From: Pseudomonadota bacterium
Lineage (GTDB): Bacteria; Pseudomonadota; Alphaproteobacteria; Rhizobiales; Kaistiaceae
Direction: 5' to 3'
NCBI GenBank assembly: GCA_023433185.1
Contig: JAEZEN010000221.1
Location: forward strand, 1 to 31,478
Length of the DNA stretch: 31,478 nt
Below are positions 7,874 to 15,234 of this stretch, in pieces (positions within the stretch are counted from its first letter, which is position 1; every line of letters begins with the position of its first letter). A model generated the notes under the pieces. It had not been told where the DNA came from. It did not search any database and saw only the letters and a program-made list of their open reading frames with translations. The position numbers and the translations under genes are program-made.

Positions 7874-8656
7874 TTAGACGATGGCACGGATAGTCCCGCC
7901 CTCGGCACGCATCGACATCCCGTTGAGCCACGGCGAGGTCGAAAGATGAAGCACGGATGCGGCGATCTCCTCCGGCTCGATCATCCTGCGGATGAGCGAC
8001 GTCGGCTCCGTCTTCTCGAAGTAGTCCGCGACCACCTGTTCGCGGCTCGTGCTGCGCTCCGTGGCGATCTCTTCGTGATACCGCCGGACCGCTTCCGTGT
8101 TGGTCGGGCCGGGCAGGATGGTGTTCACGCGCACCTGCGTTCCCGCCGTCAGCTCCGCGAGCGCCCGCGACACCCCGAGAAGACAGGTCTTCATCGCGCC
8201 GTAGTGCACCATCCACGGCTGCGGCTTGATCGCGCTCTCGCTGCTGATGAAGACGATCGACCCCTCACCCCGCGCCAGCATGTCCTTCAACGCGAGCCGC
8301 GCCATGCGCACGCCGGTCATCACGTTGACGTCGAAATAGCGGAACCAGCGCTCGTCGGTCGTCTCGAAGAAGTCGCGAACCTCGAAGATGCCGACGCTGT
8401 TGATGAGGTGATCGAGAGGACCGCCGGCGGTGGCGAACCGGTAGAGGGCGATGGCGTGGTGGTTGTCGGTGAGATCGCCCGCCAGTCCCGCACTGCGCTC
8501 CCCGAGCACCGCGACCGCGGCGTCGACATCCTCCTGGGTCAGGCCGCCCACCGTCACGGCCGCGCCGGCGTCGGCGAAAGCCCGGGCACAGGCCAGCCCG
8601 ATCCCGGTCGCGCCACCGGCGACCAGAACCCGCTTGCCGGTCAGATCCAGGTTCAT
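7874..8656 (-). CDS. SDR-family oxidoreductase
   Basis: Short-chain dehydrogenase, 260 residues, full family length. From the ATG at 8656 it reads MNLDLTGKRVLVAGGATGIG with the Rossmann TGxxxGIG-type motif. The cofactor-site NNAG is replaced by NSVG (LINSVGIFEV), the catalytic Ser lies in VFISSESA, and the Tyr and Lys lie in YGAMK. The C-terminus GGTIRAIV matches GGTIRSIL of the SDR at 9776-10558, so the two are paralogues. GGGAG lies nine bases before the start; an upstream in-frame extension to 8740 lacks SDR character. It lies 114 bases downstream of the LysR gene and 265 bases upstream of the ABC operon start. Its substrate is unknown, but its position suggests it oxidises or reduces the imported compound or a derivative. 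Confidence 0.92.
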   Translation of the reverse strand: MNLDLTGKRVLVAGGATGIGLACARAFADAGAAVTVGGLTQEDVDAAVAVLGERSAGLAGDLTDNHHAIALYRFATAGGPLDHLINSVGIFEVRDFFETTDERWFRYFDVNVMTGVRMARLALKDMLARGEGSIVFISSESAIKPQPWMVHYGAMKTCLLGVSRALAELTAGTQVRVNTILPGPTNTEAVRRYHEEIATERSTSREQVVADYFEKTEPTSLIRRMIEPEEIAASVLHLSTSPWLNGMSMRAEGGTIRAIV

Positions 8657-8718
8657 GGTGTCGGCTCCCGTCCAGGCCCGGCGACGTGAGGAAAGGGTAG
8701 CGACGATGGCAACGCGAT

Positions 8719-8749
8719 TGAAGCGAACCTGCTTCACCATTGCGGTGAA
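8719..8749. promoter_or_regulatory. two overlapping inverted repeats between lysR and SDR
   Basis: TGAAGC-N6-GCTTCA (8719-8736) and TTCACC-N5-GGTGAA (8733-8749) are both perfect and share four bases. As RNA on the minus strand the two hairpins could not form together; as DNA they could be paired operator sites. They lie 22 bases after the LysR stop codon and about 63 bases before the SDR start. Nothing further can be decided from sequence. Confidence 0.4.
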
Positions 8750-8770
8750 AGGATTTCGCGGATCGCCTGC

Positions 8771-9658
8771 TCACAGTCGCGACGCGAGGAAGTCGATGAG
8801 CGCCCGCGTTCGCACGGGCACCTGACCCTGCGCCGGATAGATGACGCTGATCGGCTCTTCGTCGCCGGCGTTGAAGTCCTCGAGGAGGGCAACCAGCCGG
8901 CCCGCCTTCAGGTCCTCGGCGATGTGGAACGACGAGAGGCGGGCGATACCGAGGGCGCGGACGGCGAATTCGCGCAGCCCCTCGCCCTGGTTGACGAGGA
9001 GGTTGCCGCGGACCTCGACGTGCTCGATGGTCCCGTCGTGCATCCTGAACGGCCAGTTGCCGTACCATCGTCGCCGGCTCAGGCCGAGGCAGTTGTGCTT
9101 GCGGAGCTCCGACGGGTGCAGCGGATGGCCGTGGCGCGCAAGATAGGCCGGCGCGGCGACCACGTGCCGCGTCGATGTCATCAGGCGGCGCGCGATCATC
9201 GAGGAATCACCGAGGATGCCGCTTCGGATGGCGAGGTCCGTGCCGTCGAAGATGAGGTCCACCGTCTCGTCCGAATAGGACAGGTCGATGCGGATGCCCG
9301 GATGCTCCCTCAGGAAATCGGCGAGGATCGGGTTGAGCACATGGATCGCAAAAGGGATGTTCGTGCTGATCCGGAGCATGCCGCCGAGCTGGCTTGACGC
9401 CTGCTGGATATCGGCCTCGAGGCGGTTCATCTCCTCGAGGAGATGCTGCGCCCGCTCGAGGAACGTCTGCCCTTCGGCCGTCAGCCGCAGCGAGCGGGTC
9501 GAGCGGATCGCCAGCCGGACGCCGAGCCGCTGCTCGAGCCGCGAAATGGCCTTGCTGACCGCCGACGACGTGAGGCCCAGCTCCTCGGCGGCGGCGGAAA
9601 AGCTGCCGCGCTCGACCACCGCGACAAACGCCAGCATCTCTCCCGCACGATTGTCCAT
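8771..9658 (-). CDS. LysR-type transcriptional regulator
   Basis: LysR-family regulator, 295 residues, the usual length. The N-terminal winged helix-turn-helix covers about residues 5-62 (MLAFVAVVERGSFSAAAEEL, then SSAVSKAISRLEQRLGVRL). The C-terminal part is the periplasmic-binding-like effector domain, with DLAIRSG and RHVVAAPAYLARHG as in many dehydrogenase-linked LysR proteins. It is transcribed away from the SDR at 9776 across a 117-base spacer, and is followed by another SDR and the transporter operon on its own strand. The classical divergent layout implies that it controls the plus-strand genes and probably itself; control of the ABC operon is inference. The effector is likely a pathway substrate or intermediate. 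Confidence 0.94.
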   Translation of the reverse strand: MDNRAGEMLAFVAVVERGSFSAAAEELGLTSSAVSKAISRLEQRLGVRLAIRSTRSLRLTAEGQTFLERAQHLLEEMNRLEADIQQASSQLGGMLRISTNIPFAIHVLNPILADFLREHPGIRIDLSYSDETVDLIFDGTDLAIRSGILGDSSMIARRLMTSTRHVVAAPAYLARHGHPLHPSELRKHNCLGLSRRRWYGNWPFRMHDGTIEHVEVRGNLLVNQGEGLREFAVRALGIARLSSFHIAEDLKAGRLVALLEDFNAGDEEPISVIYPAQGQVPVRTRALIDFLASRL

Positions 9659-9775
9659 GGCGACATCCGTGAAATCATTGCAACGCTGTATTGATCCGCT
9701 TTCCCTTTATTCCGCAATCGAAAATGTTACGCTATGCCCACGAAACGATCGAATTGATTTCCACCGGAGGAAGAC
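9659..9775. promoter_or_regulatory. lysR-SDR divergent control region
   Basis: AT-rich spacer between the divergent LysR and SDR genes. A 22-base imperfect palindrome at 9674-9695 (ATCA outer arm, TGAT outer arm, 8 of 11 pairs matching) contains TTGCAAC, resembling LysR-type sites. A related half-element, GAAATCAWT, occurs at 9671-9679 and again in inverted orientation near 9753-9761. A weak minus-strand promoter (TTGCGG at 9717-9712, 17-base spacer) could serve lysR. I found no convincing plus-strand -35/-10 pair, as expected for an activator-dependent promoter. CGGAGGAA before 9776 is the ribosome-binding site of the SDR. Confidence 0.5.
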
Positions 9776-10558
9776 ATGGATTTTGGCGTAGCTGGCAAGG
9801 TCGTGGTCGTCACGGGGGGCGCCACCGGGATCGGCCGCGCGATCGCCGAGACGTTTCATGCGGAGGGTGCCACCGTCGTCATCAACGGGCGGACGCGCGA
9901 GAAGGTGGAGAAGGCCGCAGCCGAGATCGGCCCGAATGCCCACGGCGTCGTTGCGGATCTCAGGACCCCGGAAGGAGCGAAGGCGCTCGCCGACTTCGCG
10001 CGCGGGCTCGGGCCGGTCTCTTTCCTCATCAACAATATCGGCGTGTTCGACGTGAACGACTTCTTCCAGGTCTCGGACGAGCGCTGGCATGAGTATTTCG
10101 AGCACAACCTGATGACCGGCATCCGCATCACGCGCGAACTGATGCGCGACATGCTGGACCGGAACGAAGGCTCGATCGTCTTCATCGCAAGCGAGGCGGC
10201 CATCCGCTCGATCGGCAACATGATCCCCTACTCCGTCACCAAGACCGCGATGCTCGGCCTGTCGCGCGGCCTCGCGGAACTGACCCGCGGAACGAACGTG
10301 CGCGTCAACAGCTACATGCCGGGCACCACCGCGACCGAATCCGTGCAGGGCTATTTCGCCGGGCTCGCCAAGGAGCAGGGCAGGACCGTCGAGGAGACGC
10401 TGACGAGCTTCTACGACGAGGTGCAGCCCGGCAATCTCGGCAGGCGCCTCATCGATCCCACCATGCACGGCCGCGGCGTCATCCAACTCGCCACCAACAC
10501 GGCCATGAACGGCGTCAACCACAGGGCCGACGGCGGGACCATCCGCTCGATCCTCTGA
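9776..10558 (+). CDS. SDR-family oxidoreductase
   Basis: Short-chain dehydrogenase, 260 residues. It shows VVVTGGATGIGRAIAE (cofactor loop), NNIG in place of NNAG, catalytic Ser in VFIASEAA, and YSVTK. The ATG at 9776 is preceded by GGAGGAAG. It is the first gene of the plus-strand operon (SDR, PRISE reductase, SDR, cupin) and diverges from lysR. The sequence from MTGIRITRELMRDML to NVRVNSYMPG parallels the SDR at 7874-8656 closely, so the two flank lysR as paralogues. Both have a C-terminus in GGTIR-hydrophobic. They may act on stereoisomers or on successive hydroxyl groups of one substrate; this is inference. Confidence 0.93.
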   Translation: MDFGVAGKVVVVTGGATGIGRAIAETFHAEGATVVINGRTREKVEKAAAEIGPNAHGVVADLRTPEGAKALADFARGLGPVSFLINNIGVFDVNDFFQVSDERWHEYFEHNLMTGIRITRELMRDMLDRNEGSIVFIASEAAIRSIGNMIPYSVTKTAMLGLSRGLAELTRGTNVRVNSYMPGTTATESVQGYFAGLAKEQGRTVEETLTSFYDEVQPGNLGRRLIDPTMHGRGVIQLATNTAMNGVNHRADGGTIRSIL

Positions 10559-10562
10559 CCCG

Positions 10563-10576
10563 GGCCCCGCGGGGCC
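10563..10576. other. GC palindrome between SDR and PRISE genes
   Basis: GGCCCCGCGGGGCC is a perfect palindrome lying five bases after the SDR stop and 17 before the next ATG. As RNA it would form a short, very stable hairpin with a CGCG loop. There is no U-run, so it is more likely an intercistronic processing or stability element than a terminator. Confidence 0.4.
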
Positions 10577-10593
10577 TTCAGGAGTAACCGGAA

Positions 10594-11661
10594 ATGTACG
10601 AGCGACGCGCGCTGGTCGTCGGCGCCACGGGAATTGTCGGCCTCAACGTGGCCGAGCACCTCCGCGACAGCGGCGGATGGGAGATTCACGGCATCTCCCG
10701 CCGGCCGCCGCGCGGCGCCTCCTACATGAAGACGCGGTCGGTCGACCTCCTCGACCGGGAGGCGGCCATCGCGGCCCTCGCCGGCCTCGCCCCCACCCAC
10801 ATCTACTACTGCACCTGGACGCTCGGGCAATCGGAGGACGAGAACATCCGGCTGAACGGCGCGATGCTGCGCACCGTGCTCGATGCGTTCGCCGGCACGG
10901 GGAGCGTCGTCCACACCGCAGTCGTCACCGGCGCCAAGCACTATCTCGGGCCGTTCGAGGACTACGGCAAGGTGGTTCCGGTCACCCCGTTCCGCGAGGA
11001 CACGCCGCGCCTCGAGAAGAAGAACTTCTATTACGAGCTCGAGGACATCGTGACCGACTACGGCGCGCGGCTCGGCTTCGGCTGGTCCGTCCATCGCTCG
11101 CACACCATCATCGGCTACGCCGTCGGCAACCTGATGAACATCGGCGCGACGCTCGCCACCTATGCCGCGATCTGCAAGGCGACCGGCGCGCCGTTCGTCT
11201 TCCCCGGCTCGCCCACCGCCTGGTCCGGACTCAACGACATCACCGACGCGCGCATCCTCGCCCGCCAGATCGTCTGGGCGTCGACCGAACCCAACGCCCG
11301 GAACGAGGCCTTCAACGCGGTCAATGGCGACGTCTTCCGCTGGCAGCGGCTATGGAGCCGCATCGCCGAGTATTTCGACATCCCGCCCGGCGCCTATCCG
11401 GGCCACTTCAACTCGCTCGAAGAGCGCATGCGCGACATGGGTCCGGCATGGGACCGGGTCGTCGCCGAGCACGGGCTGCAGCCGAACCGGCTCGACCGGC
11501 TTGCCTCGCCCTGGCACACCGACCTCGACCTCGGCCGGCCGATGGAGTGCGTGCATTCGATGGGCAAGGCGCGGGCGCTTGGCTTCAGCGACTTCCAGGA
11601 CACGGAGCAGTCCTTCGTCGACGCCTTCGACCGCATGCGGGCCGAGCGCATCATCCCCTGA
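10594..11661 (+). CDS. PRISE-type enone reductase (progesterone 5-beta-reductase/iridoid synthase-like SDR)
   Basis: Atypical extended SDR, 355 residues, expected to reduce the C=C bond of an alpha,beta-unsaturated carbonyl with NADPH. Seen are the N-terminal VVGATGIVG loop (8-16), an early SRRPP basic segment suited to NADPH, TGAKHYLGPFE with Lys115, and KNFYYELED with Tyr147. In plant progesterone 5-beta-reductase the catalytic pair is Lys147 and Tyr179, the same 32-residue spacing, in the same motifs. The typical RSHTIIGYAVGNLMN and the C-terminal SMGKARALGFSDFQDTEQSF segments are also present. AGGAG lies upstream of the ATG. Its place between two SDRs suggests that one of them makes the ketone or enone it reduces. 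It could instead act as an epimerase-like SDR, but the Lys/Tyr motifs argue for the PRISE family. Confidence 0.85.
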   Translation: MYERRALVVGATGIVGLNVAEHLRDSGGWEIHGISRRPPRGASYMKTRSVDLLDREAAIAALAGLAPTHIYYCTWTLGQSEDENIRLNGAMLRTVLDAFAGTGSVVHTAVVTGAKHYLGPFEDYGKVVPVTPFREDTPRLEKKNFYYELEDIVTDYGARLGFGWSVHRSHTIIGYAVGNLMNIGATLATYAAICKATGAPFVFPGSPTAWSGLNDITDARILARQIVWASTEPNARNEAFNAVNGDVFRWQRLWSRIAEYFDIPPGAYPGHFNSLEERMRDMGPAWDRVVAEHGLQPNRLDRLASPWHTDLDLGRPMECVHSMGKARALGFSDFQDTEQSFVDAFDRMRAERIIP

Positions 11662-11678
11662 GCGGGAGGGAGTGAGGC

Positions 11679-12464
11679 ATGAGCAGCGACACGCCACGGG
11701 TCGTCATCGTCACCGGAGCCGGCTCGGGGATCGGGCTCTGCACGACCGAGGCCTTCCTCGCCGACGGCGCCCATGTCGTCGGCGCCGGCCTCGCGCTCGA
11801 CGCCTTCAGGGCGCTCGGCCCGGCCGACAGGACGCTTGCGGTCGAGGTCGATCTCGCCGATCGCACGGCAGCCGCGCGCGTCGCGGCGGCGGCCGTGGAC
11901 CAGTTCGGGCGCATCGACGTGCTCTTCAACAACGCCGCCAGGGCGCCCGCCCGCGCCGGCATCCTCGAGGTCACCGACGAGGAATGGGACGCCACACTCG
12001 ACCTCAACCTCCTCGGCTACATGCGCATGAGCCGCGCCGTCGCGCCGCAGATGATCGCCCAGGGCGGCGGCTGCATCGTCCATTGCGGATCCGAGACGGG
12101 CGCGATGCCGCATCCGCTTCTGCCCGACTACAGCATCTCCAAGGCGGCCGTCCTCATGCTGTCGAAGATCCTGTCGCGTGAACTGGGCGCGAAGGGCATC
12201 CGATCGAACGTCGTCGCGCCGGCGCATGTGCGCACGGCGCTGTGGGACCGGCCGGGCGGCTTCCTCGATTCGCTCGCCGACTCCTACGGCACCACGCGCG
12301 ACAAGGCGGTCGATGCCTTCCTCAAGGACAGGAAGCTGCCCGCCGGCCGGCTGGGTCGCCCCGAGGACGTGGCGGCGGCCGTCCTCTTCCTCGCCAGCGA
12401 CCAGGCGGGGTTCATTTCCGGAGCGGTGCTCGGCGTCGATGGCGGCGTGCTGCCGTTCGTGTGA
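11679..12464 (+). CDS. SDR-family oxidoreductase (classical, second type)
   Basis: Short-chain dehydrogenase, 261 residues. It has VVIVTGAGSGIGLCTTEAF, the structural NNAA in VLFNNAAR, a Ser in IVHCGSETGA and the catalytic YSISK. The C-terminal half is of the familiar FabG/glucose-dehydrogenase kind: RLGRPEDVAAAVLFLASDQAGFISGAVLGVDGG. It is clearly a different branch from the other three SDRs of the locus. GGGAGGGAG precedes the ATG, and the gene lies 17 bases after the PRISE reductase and 13 before the cupin gene, so the four are one operon. A role as an alcohol dehydrogenase of the same pathway is inferred. Confidence 0.93.
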   Translation: MSSDTPRVVIVTGAGSGIGLCTTEAFLADGAHVVGAGLALDAFRALGPADRTLAVEVDLADRTAAARVAAAAVDQFGRIDVLFNNAARAPARAGILEVTDEEWDATLDLNLLGYMRMSRAVAPQMIAQGGGCIVHCGSETGAMPHPLLPDYSISKAAVLMLSKILSRELGAKGIRSNVVAPAHVRTALWDRPGGFLDSLADSYGTTRDKAVDAFLKDRKLPAGRLGRPEDVAAAVLFLASDQAGFISGAVLGVDGGVLPFV

Positions 12465-12477
12465 AGGAGAATGCGCC

Positions 12478-12888
12478 ATGGAAGCCGCCGCGACCCTGCC
12501 CGTCAGCCCTGACCCCGCCTGGGGAGAGGACATCTGCCGGGAGCTCCACGAGAACGCCTTCAACGGACGCGTCGGACAGGCGCTCCTGTCCGAGACCGAG
12601 GCCGTCCGCGTCTGGACCATCCGGCTCGCGCCGGGGGAGCGAGTCGGCTTCCACCGTCACCAGCTCAAGTACTTCTGGACGGCGCTGACGCCGGGCAGTT
12701 CCCGCTCCCGCTTCTCGACCGGCGAGACGCGCGAGACCGCATACCAGGCCGGCGATGTGCGCCACTTCGACTTCGGCCCGGGGGAGTTCATGATCCACGA
12801 CCTCGAGAACATCGGCCCCACCGACCTCGTTTTCGTCACCGTGGAAATGAAACGCTGCGCGAACCCTCCCTTGCCTGTCGAGCGCTGA
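12478..12888 (+). CDS. small cupin-fold protein
   Basis: 136-residue single-domain cupin. The first cupin motif is visible as APGERVGFHRHQLKYFWTAL, with His59 and His61 as likely metal ligands; the second motif region reads FGPGEFMIHDLENIGPTDLVFVTVE with His107. Asp/His residues between them (GDVRHFDF) could complete the site. The ATG at 12478 is preceded by AAGGAG; frames further upstream are antisense or overlap the SDR. Last gene of the plus-strand operon. Cupins of this size in catabolic operons act as isomerases, dioxygenases or small-ligand binders. I cannot decide between them, but an intact HxH motif suggests a metal-dependent enzyme. Confidence 0.85.
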   Translation: MEAAATLPVSPDPAWGEDICRELHENAFNGRVGQALLSETEAVRVWTIRLAPGERVGFHRHQLKYFWTALTPGSSRSRFSTGETRETAYQAGDVRHFDFGPGEFMIHDLENIGPTDLVFVTVEMKRCANPPLPVER

Positions 12889-13097
12889 TGAAATGAGGCG
12901 TCATGCCAGGTTGGCACCGCCGGTGCAGCTTGCGCTCGGGCATCCCTTCCGCCGCGCAGGCACCGCCGACGGTCACTCCGGCAAGTTGATCCCACGCGCA
13001 GGAGATCACCGCCTCCATCCTCGCCGCCGCGTTTCTGCTGATCGCGCTGGTCTATGCCTCGGTCGGGCAAGCCGGGGCCTCGGGCAATCTGGCCGTC

Positions 13098-13745
13098 ATG
13101 GCACTGGCGGGATTTGCACCCGTGGCCATGAAGACGACCGCGCTTGCCTTGAACCTCGCCGTAGCCGCGATCGGAACCGCGCTGTTCCTGAGGTCCGGGC
13201 GCCTGAGCTGGCGCAATGTCTGGCCCTTTGCCCTGTTGGGCTTCCCCTTCTCGATGCTGGGCGGCGCGGTGCATCTTCCGGAGAGCGTCTATTTTCCCGT
13301 GGTCGGAGCGGTGCTGATCCTTTCGGCGCTCCAGATGGCGCGGACGGCTTTGCGCGGCCCGTCTGTCGCGCGTGGGGCAACGCAAGCCGCACCGTTCCTT
13401 CCGGCACTTCTGACCGGAGCCGCGATCGGCTTCATATCGGGCACGACCGGGACCGGGGGCGGTGTGTTTCTGGCCCCAGTGATCCTTGCGATGAACTGGG
13501 GCACACCGCGCCAGACCGCCGCGACCACCGCCGTCTACAACCTGATGAACTCCGCCGCTGCCCTGCTGGGGGCGTACGCGGCATGGGGCCAGGTCCCCGC
13601 GGGCCTGCCCGCCTGGCTGATCGCGGTTGCCCTCGGCGGAACTGTCGGCGCGGTGATCGGCAGCCGGTACCTGTCAGACCGGTGGCTGCGCATAGTGCTT
13701 GCCCTGTTGTTGCTGGCGTCCGGGCTGAAGCTGGTCCTGCCGTAG
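13098..13745 (+). CDS. TauE/SafE-family permease, apparently 5'-damaged
   Basis: Membrane permease of the sulfite-exporter TauE/SafE family. Visible are ALNLAVAAIGTALFLRSG, then the family's second-half motif FISGTTGTGGGVFLAPVILAMNWGTPRQTAATTAVYNLMNS and a C-terminal helix ending LLLASGLKLVLP. From the first ATG it has 215 residues, short for the family. The frame upstream is open back to a stop at 12987 and clearly continues the protein: EITASILAAAFLLIALVYASVGQAGASGNLAV is the missing first helix. No ATG, GTG or TTG exists in that stretch. So the native start codon, expected just before CAGGAGATC at 12999, appears to be lost. It may be a decaying gene, or be translated from 13098 without its first helix. 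Codon choice is less uniform than in neighbours, suggesting transfer. Confidence 0.75.
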   Translation: MALAGFAPVAMKTTALALNLAVAAIGTALFLRSGRLSWRNVWPFALLGFPFSMLGGAVHLPESVYFPVVGAVLILSALQMARTALRGPSVARGATQAAPFLPALLTGAAIGFISGTTGTGGGVFLAPVILAMNWGTPRQTAATTAVYNLMNSAAALLGAYAAWGQVPAGLPAWLIAVALGGTVGAVIGSRYLSDRWLRIVLALLLLASGLKLVLP

Positions 13746-13818
13746 GCCGCATTCACGGCTACAAGACACTTCCTGAGAGAAGTCCGTCGCGCCATCGATT
13801 GCACGGAATGTCGCGATC

Positions 13819-13857
13819 AGGTGACGGGGCGGGCTTTCCGGCCCACCCCGGTGACCT
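13819..13857. terminator. hairpin between convergent TauE and sugar-binding genes
   Basis: GGGGCGGGC (13826-13834) pairs with GCCCACCCC (13841-13849) with one mismatch across a six-base loop, flanked by complementary AGGT/ACCT. It lies seven bases after the stop of the sugar-binding protein on the minus strand and 73 bases after the TauE stop on the plus strand. It probably terminates the minus-strand unit and perhaps both; no U-run is present on either side. Confidence 0.5.
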
Positions 13858-13863
13858 CGATCC

Positions 13864-15204
13864 TCAGCTCTTCGCGTTCGGCGACGGACCGGCAAAGTCG
13901 ATCTTGTAGTGGTCCTTGTACTCGGCACGCACGGCGTCGGCCTCGCCGTTCGACCACGCCGCGGCATAGGCTGCCGGGACCGTCCAGCCATCGGGCTTCG
14001 GAATGCCGCCCCACTCGAGCTCGATGTCGAGCGGGAACACCTCAGCCTGCGGGTCCCAGTCGCTCGGATGCTTGACCTTGGAGAGCAGCTCGTAGTCGAA
14101 CGGCTCGACGCCGTCGTTGTCGACATAGCGCGCGATGTAGGCGTCGACGTTGTCCTTGGTGGTGGTGACCGACCGCCAGTTCAGGAGCCGCTCCGCGTCC
14201 TTCGGCTTCCAGCCGTTGAGGACGTCGTAGAGGCGGGCGGTGAGAAAAGCGCCCATGTACGCCGGCACGTTGGCGCTGGTCGCGACGATCTTGCCGGCCT
14301 TGATGGCGCGGACGCCCGCCGTCGTGCCGTCGGCACCGCTGACGAAGACGTCCTCGCCGGGGCGCCGCCCGGCCTCGTTGAGCGCGGCGAGCACGCCGTC
14401 CGCAACGTCATCGTTCTGCGCGATGACCCCGACGAGGTCGGGGAAGCGCGACAGCAGGTCCTGCGCGGCCTTCTGCGAGTCCTCGCGGTTCCACTTGCCG
14501 GGAAGCTGGCCGACCAGCTCGACGGTCGGAAAGTCTTTCAGCGCCGCGTCGCGGCCGCGCGAGCGGATGATGTCGGTCGAGTTGCCCTCGACCCCGGTGA
14601 CGCCGACGACCTGGCCGCCACCGAACTTGGCGACGATCGCCTTGGCGACCTCCGCCGTGACGGCGCCTTCGGCCGAGAACTCCTCGGGCACGGCGTAGAG
14701 CGTCCAGTAGTCGCCGGCATCGAAGGGGGTGAACCAGGGGAGTGTTCCCCAAGTGTTGGCGAGCCAGATCTTGTCCTGGTTGGCCGAGTCCGCGATGCGC
14801 TTGATGGCGCTGCCATCCGGCGCATGGAGGAGGATCGCGTTGGTGCCGGCGGCGGCCTGCTGCTCGAACTGGTTGAGCTGCTTGAGCGCGTCGAGCTCGC
14901 CGTCGACCGAGGTGAAGTTGAGGCCGAGCGCCTTGGCGGCGGCGGCGGCGCCGGCGTCGGCATTGACGACGTATTCGAGGCGCCGGGTCATCTGGAGGTG
15001 GGCCAGCGAGCCCTTGGTGTCGGCGATCGCGACGCCGGAGAAGCCCATGGCGCCCGCCGCCGTCGAGGCGACTGCGGCGGCCGAGGCGAAGGCGAGGAAG
15101 TCGCGCCGGGACAGGCCGTGGGTGTCGAGCTCTCCCATGTGGCGGTCGATGACCTTGCGGTCGGTGTAGTCAGGGAAGCTGCGGGGATTGATGCGCTTGC
15201 GCAT
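13864..15204 (-). CDS. Tat-exported sugar ABC transporter substrate-binding protein (RbsB-like)
   Basis: Periplasmic type I binding protein (ribose/galactose family), 446 residues. A twin-arginine signal SRRDFLAFASAAAVAS begins near residue 32 after a long N-region. The mature domain shows GLNFTSVDGELDALKQLNQFEQQAAAGTNAILLHAPDGSAI, FPDLVGVIAQNDDVADGVLAALNEAG, and FVSGADGTTAGVRAIKAG, the usual ligand-binding and hinge pattern. AAAGGA lies upstream of the ATG at 15204; the Met at 15138 has no such site. No cognate permease or ATPase lies nearby: downstream is convergent tauE, and upstream (30 bases away, same strand) is a metallo-hydrolase. It is thus an orphan binding protein, possibly feeding a distant transporter or a sensor. 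The C-terminal extension beyond the core is longer than in RbsB. Confidence 0.9.
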   Translation of the reverse strand: MRKRINPRSFPDYTDRKVIDRHMGELDTHGLSRRDFLAFASAAAVASTAAGAMGFSGVAIADTKGSLAHLQMTRRLEYVVNADAGAAAAAKALGLNFTSVDGELDALKQLNQFEQQAAAGTNAILLHAPDGSAIKRIADSANQDKIWLANTWGTLPWFTPFDAGDYWTLYAVPEEFSAEGAVTAEVAKAIVAKFGGGQVVGVTGVEGNSTDIIRSRGRDAALKDFPTVELVGQLPGKWNREDSQKAAQDLLSRFPDLVGVIAQNDDVADGVLAALNEAGRRPGEDVFVSGADGTTAGVRAIKAGKIVATSANVPAYMGAFLTARLYDVLNGWKPKDAERLLNWRSVTTTKDNVDAYIARYVDNDGVEPFDYELLSKVKHPSDWDPQAEVFPLDIELEWGGIPKPDGWTVPAAYAAAWSNGEADAVRAEYKDHYKIDFAGPSPNAKS

Positions 15205-15234
15205 GTCGTTCTGTCCTTTCCGGGGGGTGGGATG

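Noticed and set aside
12914..12926. GCACCG-C-CGGTGC inverted repeat after the cupin gene as a terminator
   Set aside because: Short effective stem with no U-run; not distinguishable from chance in GC-rich sequence.
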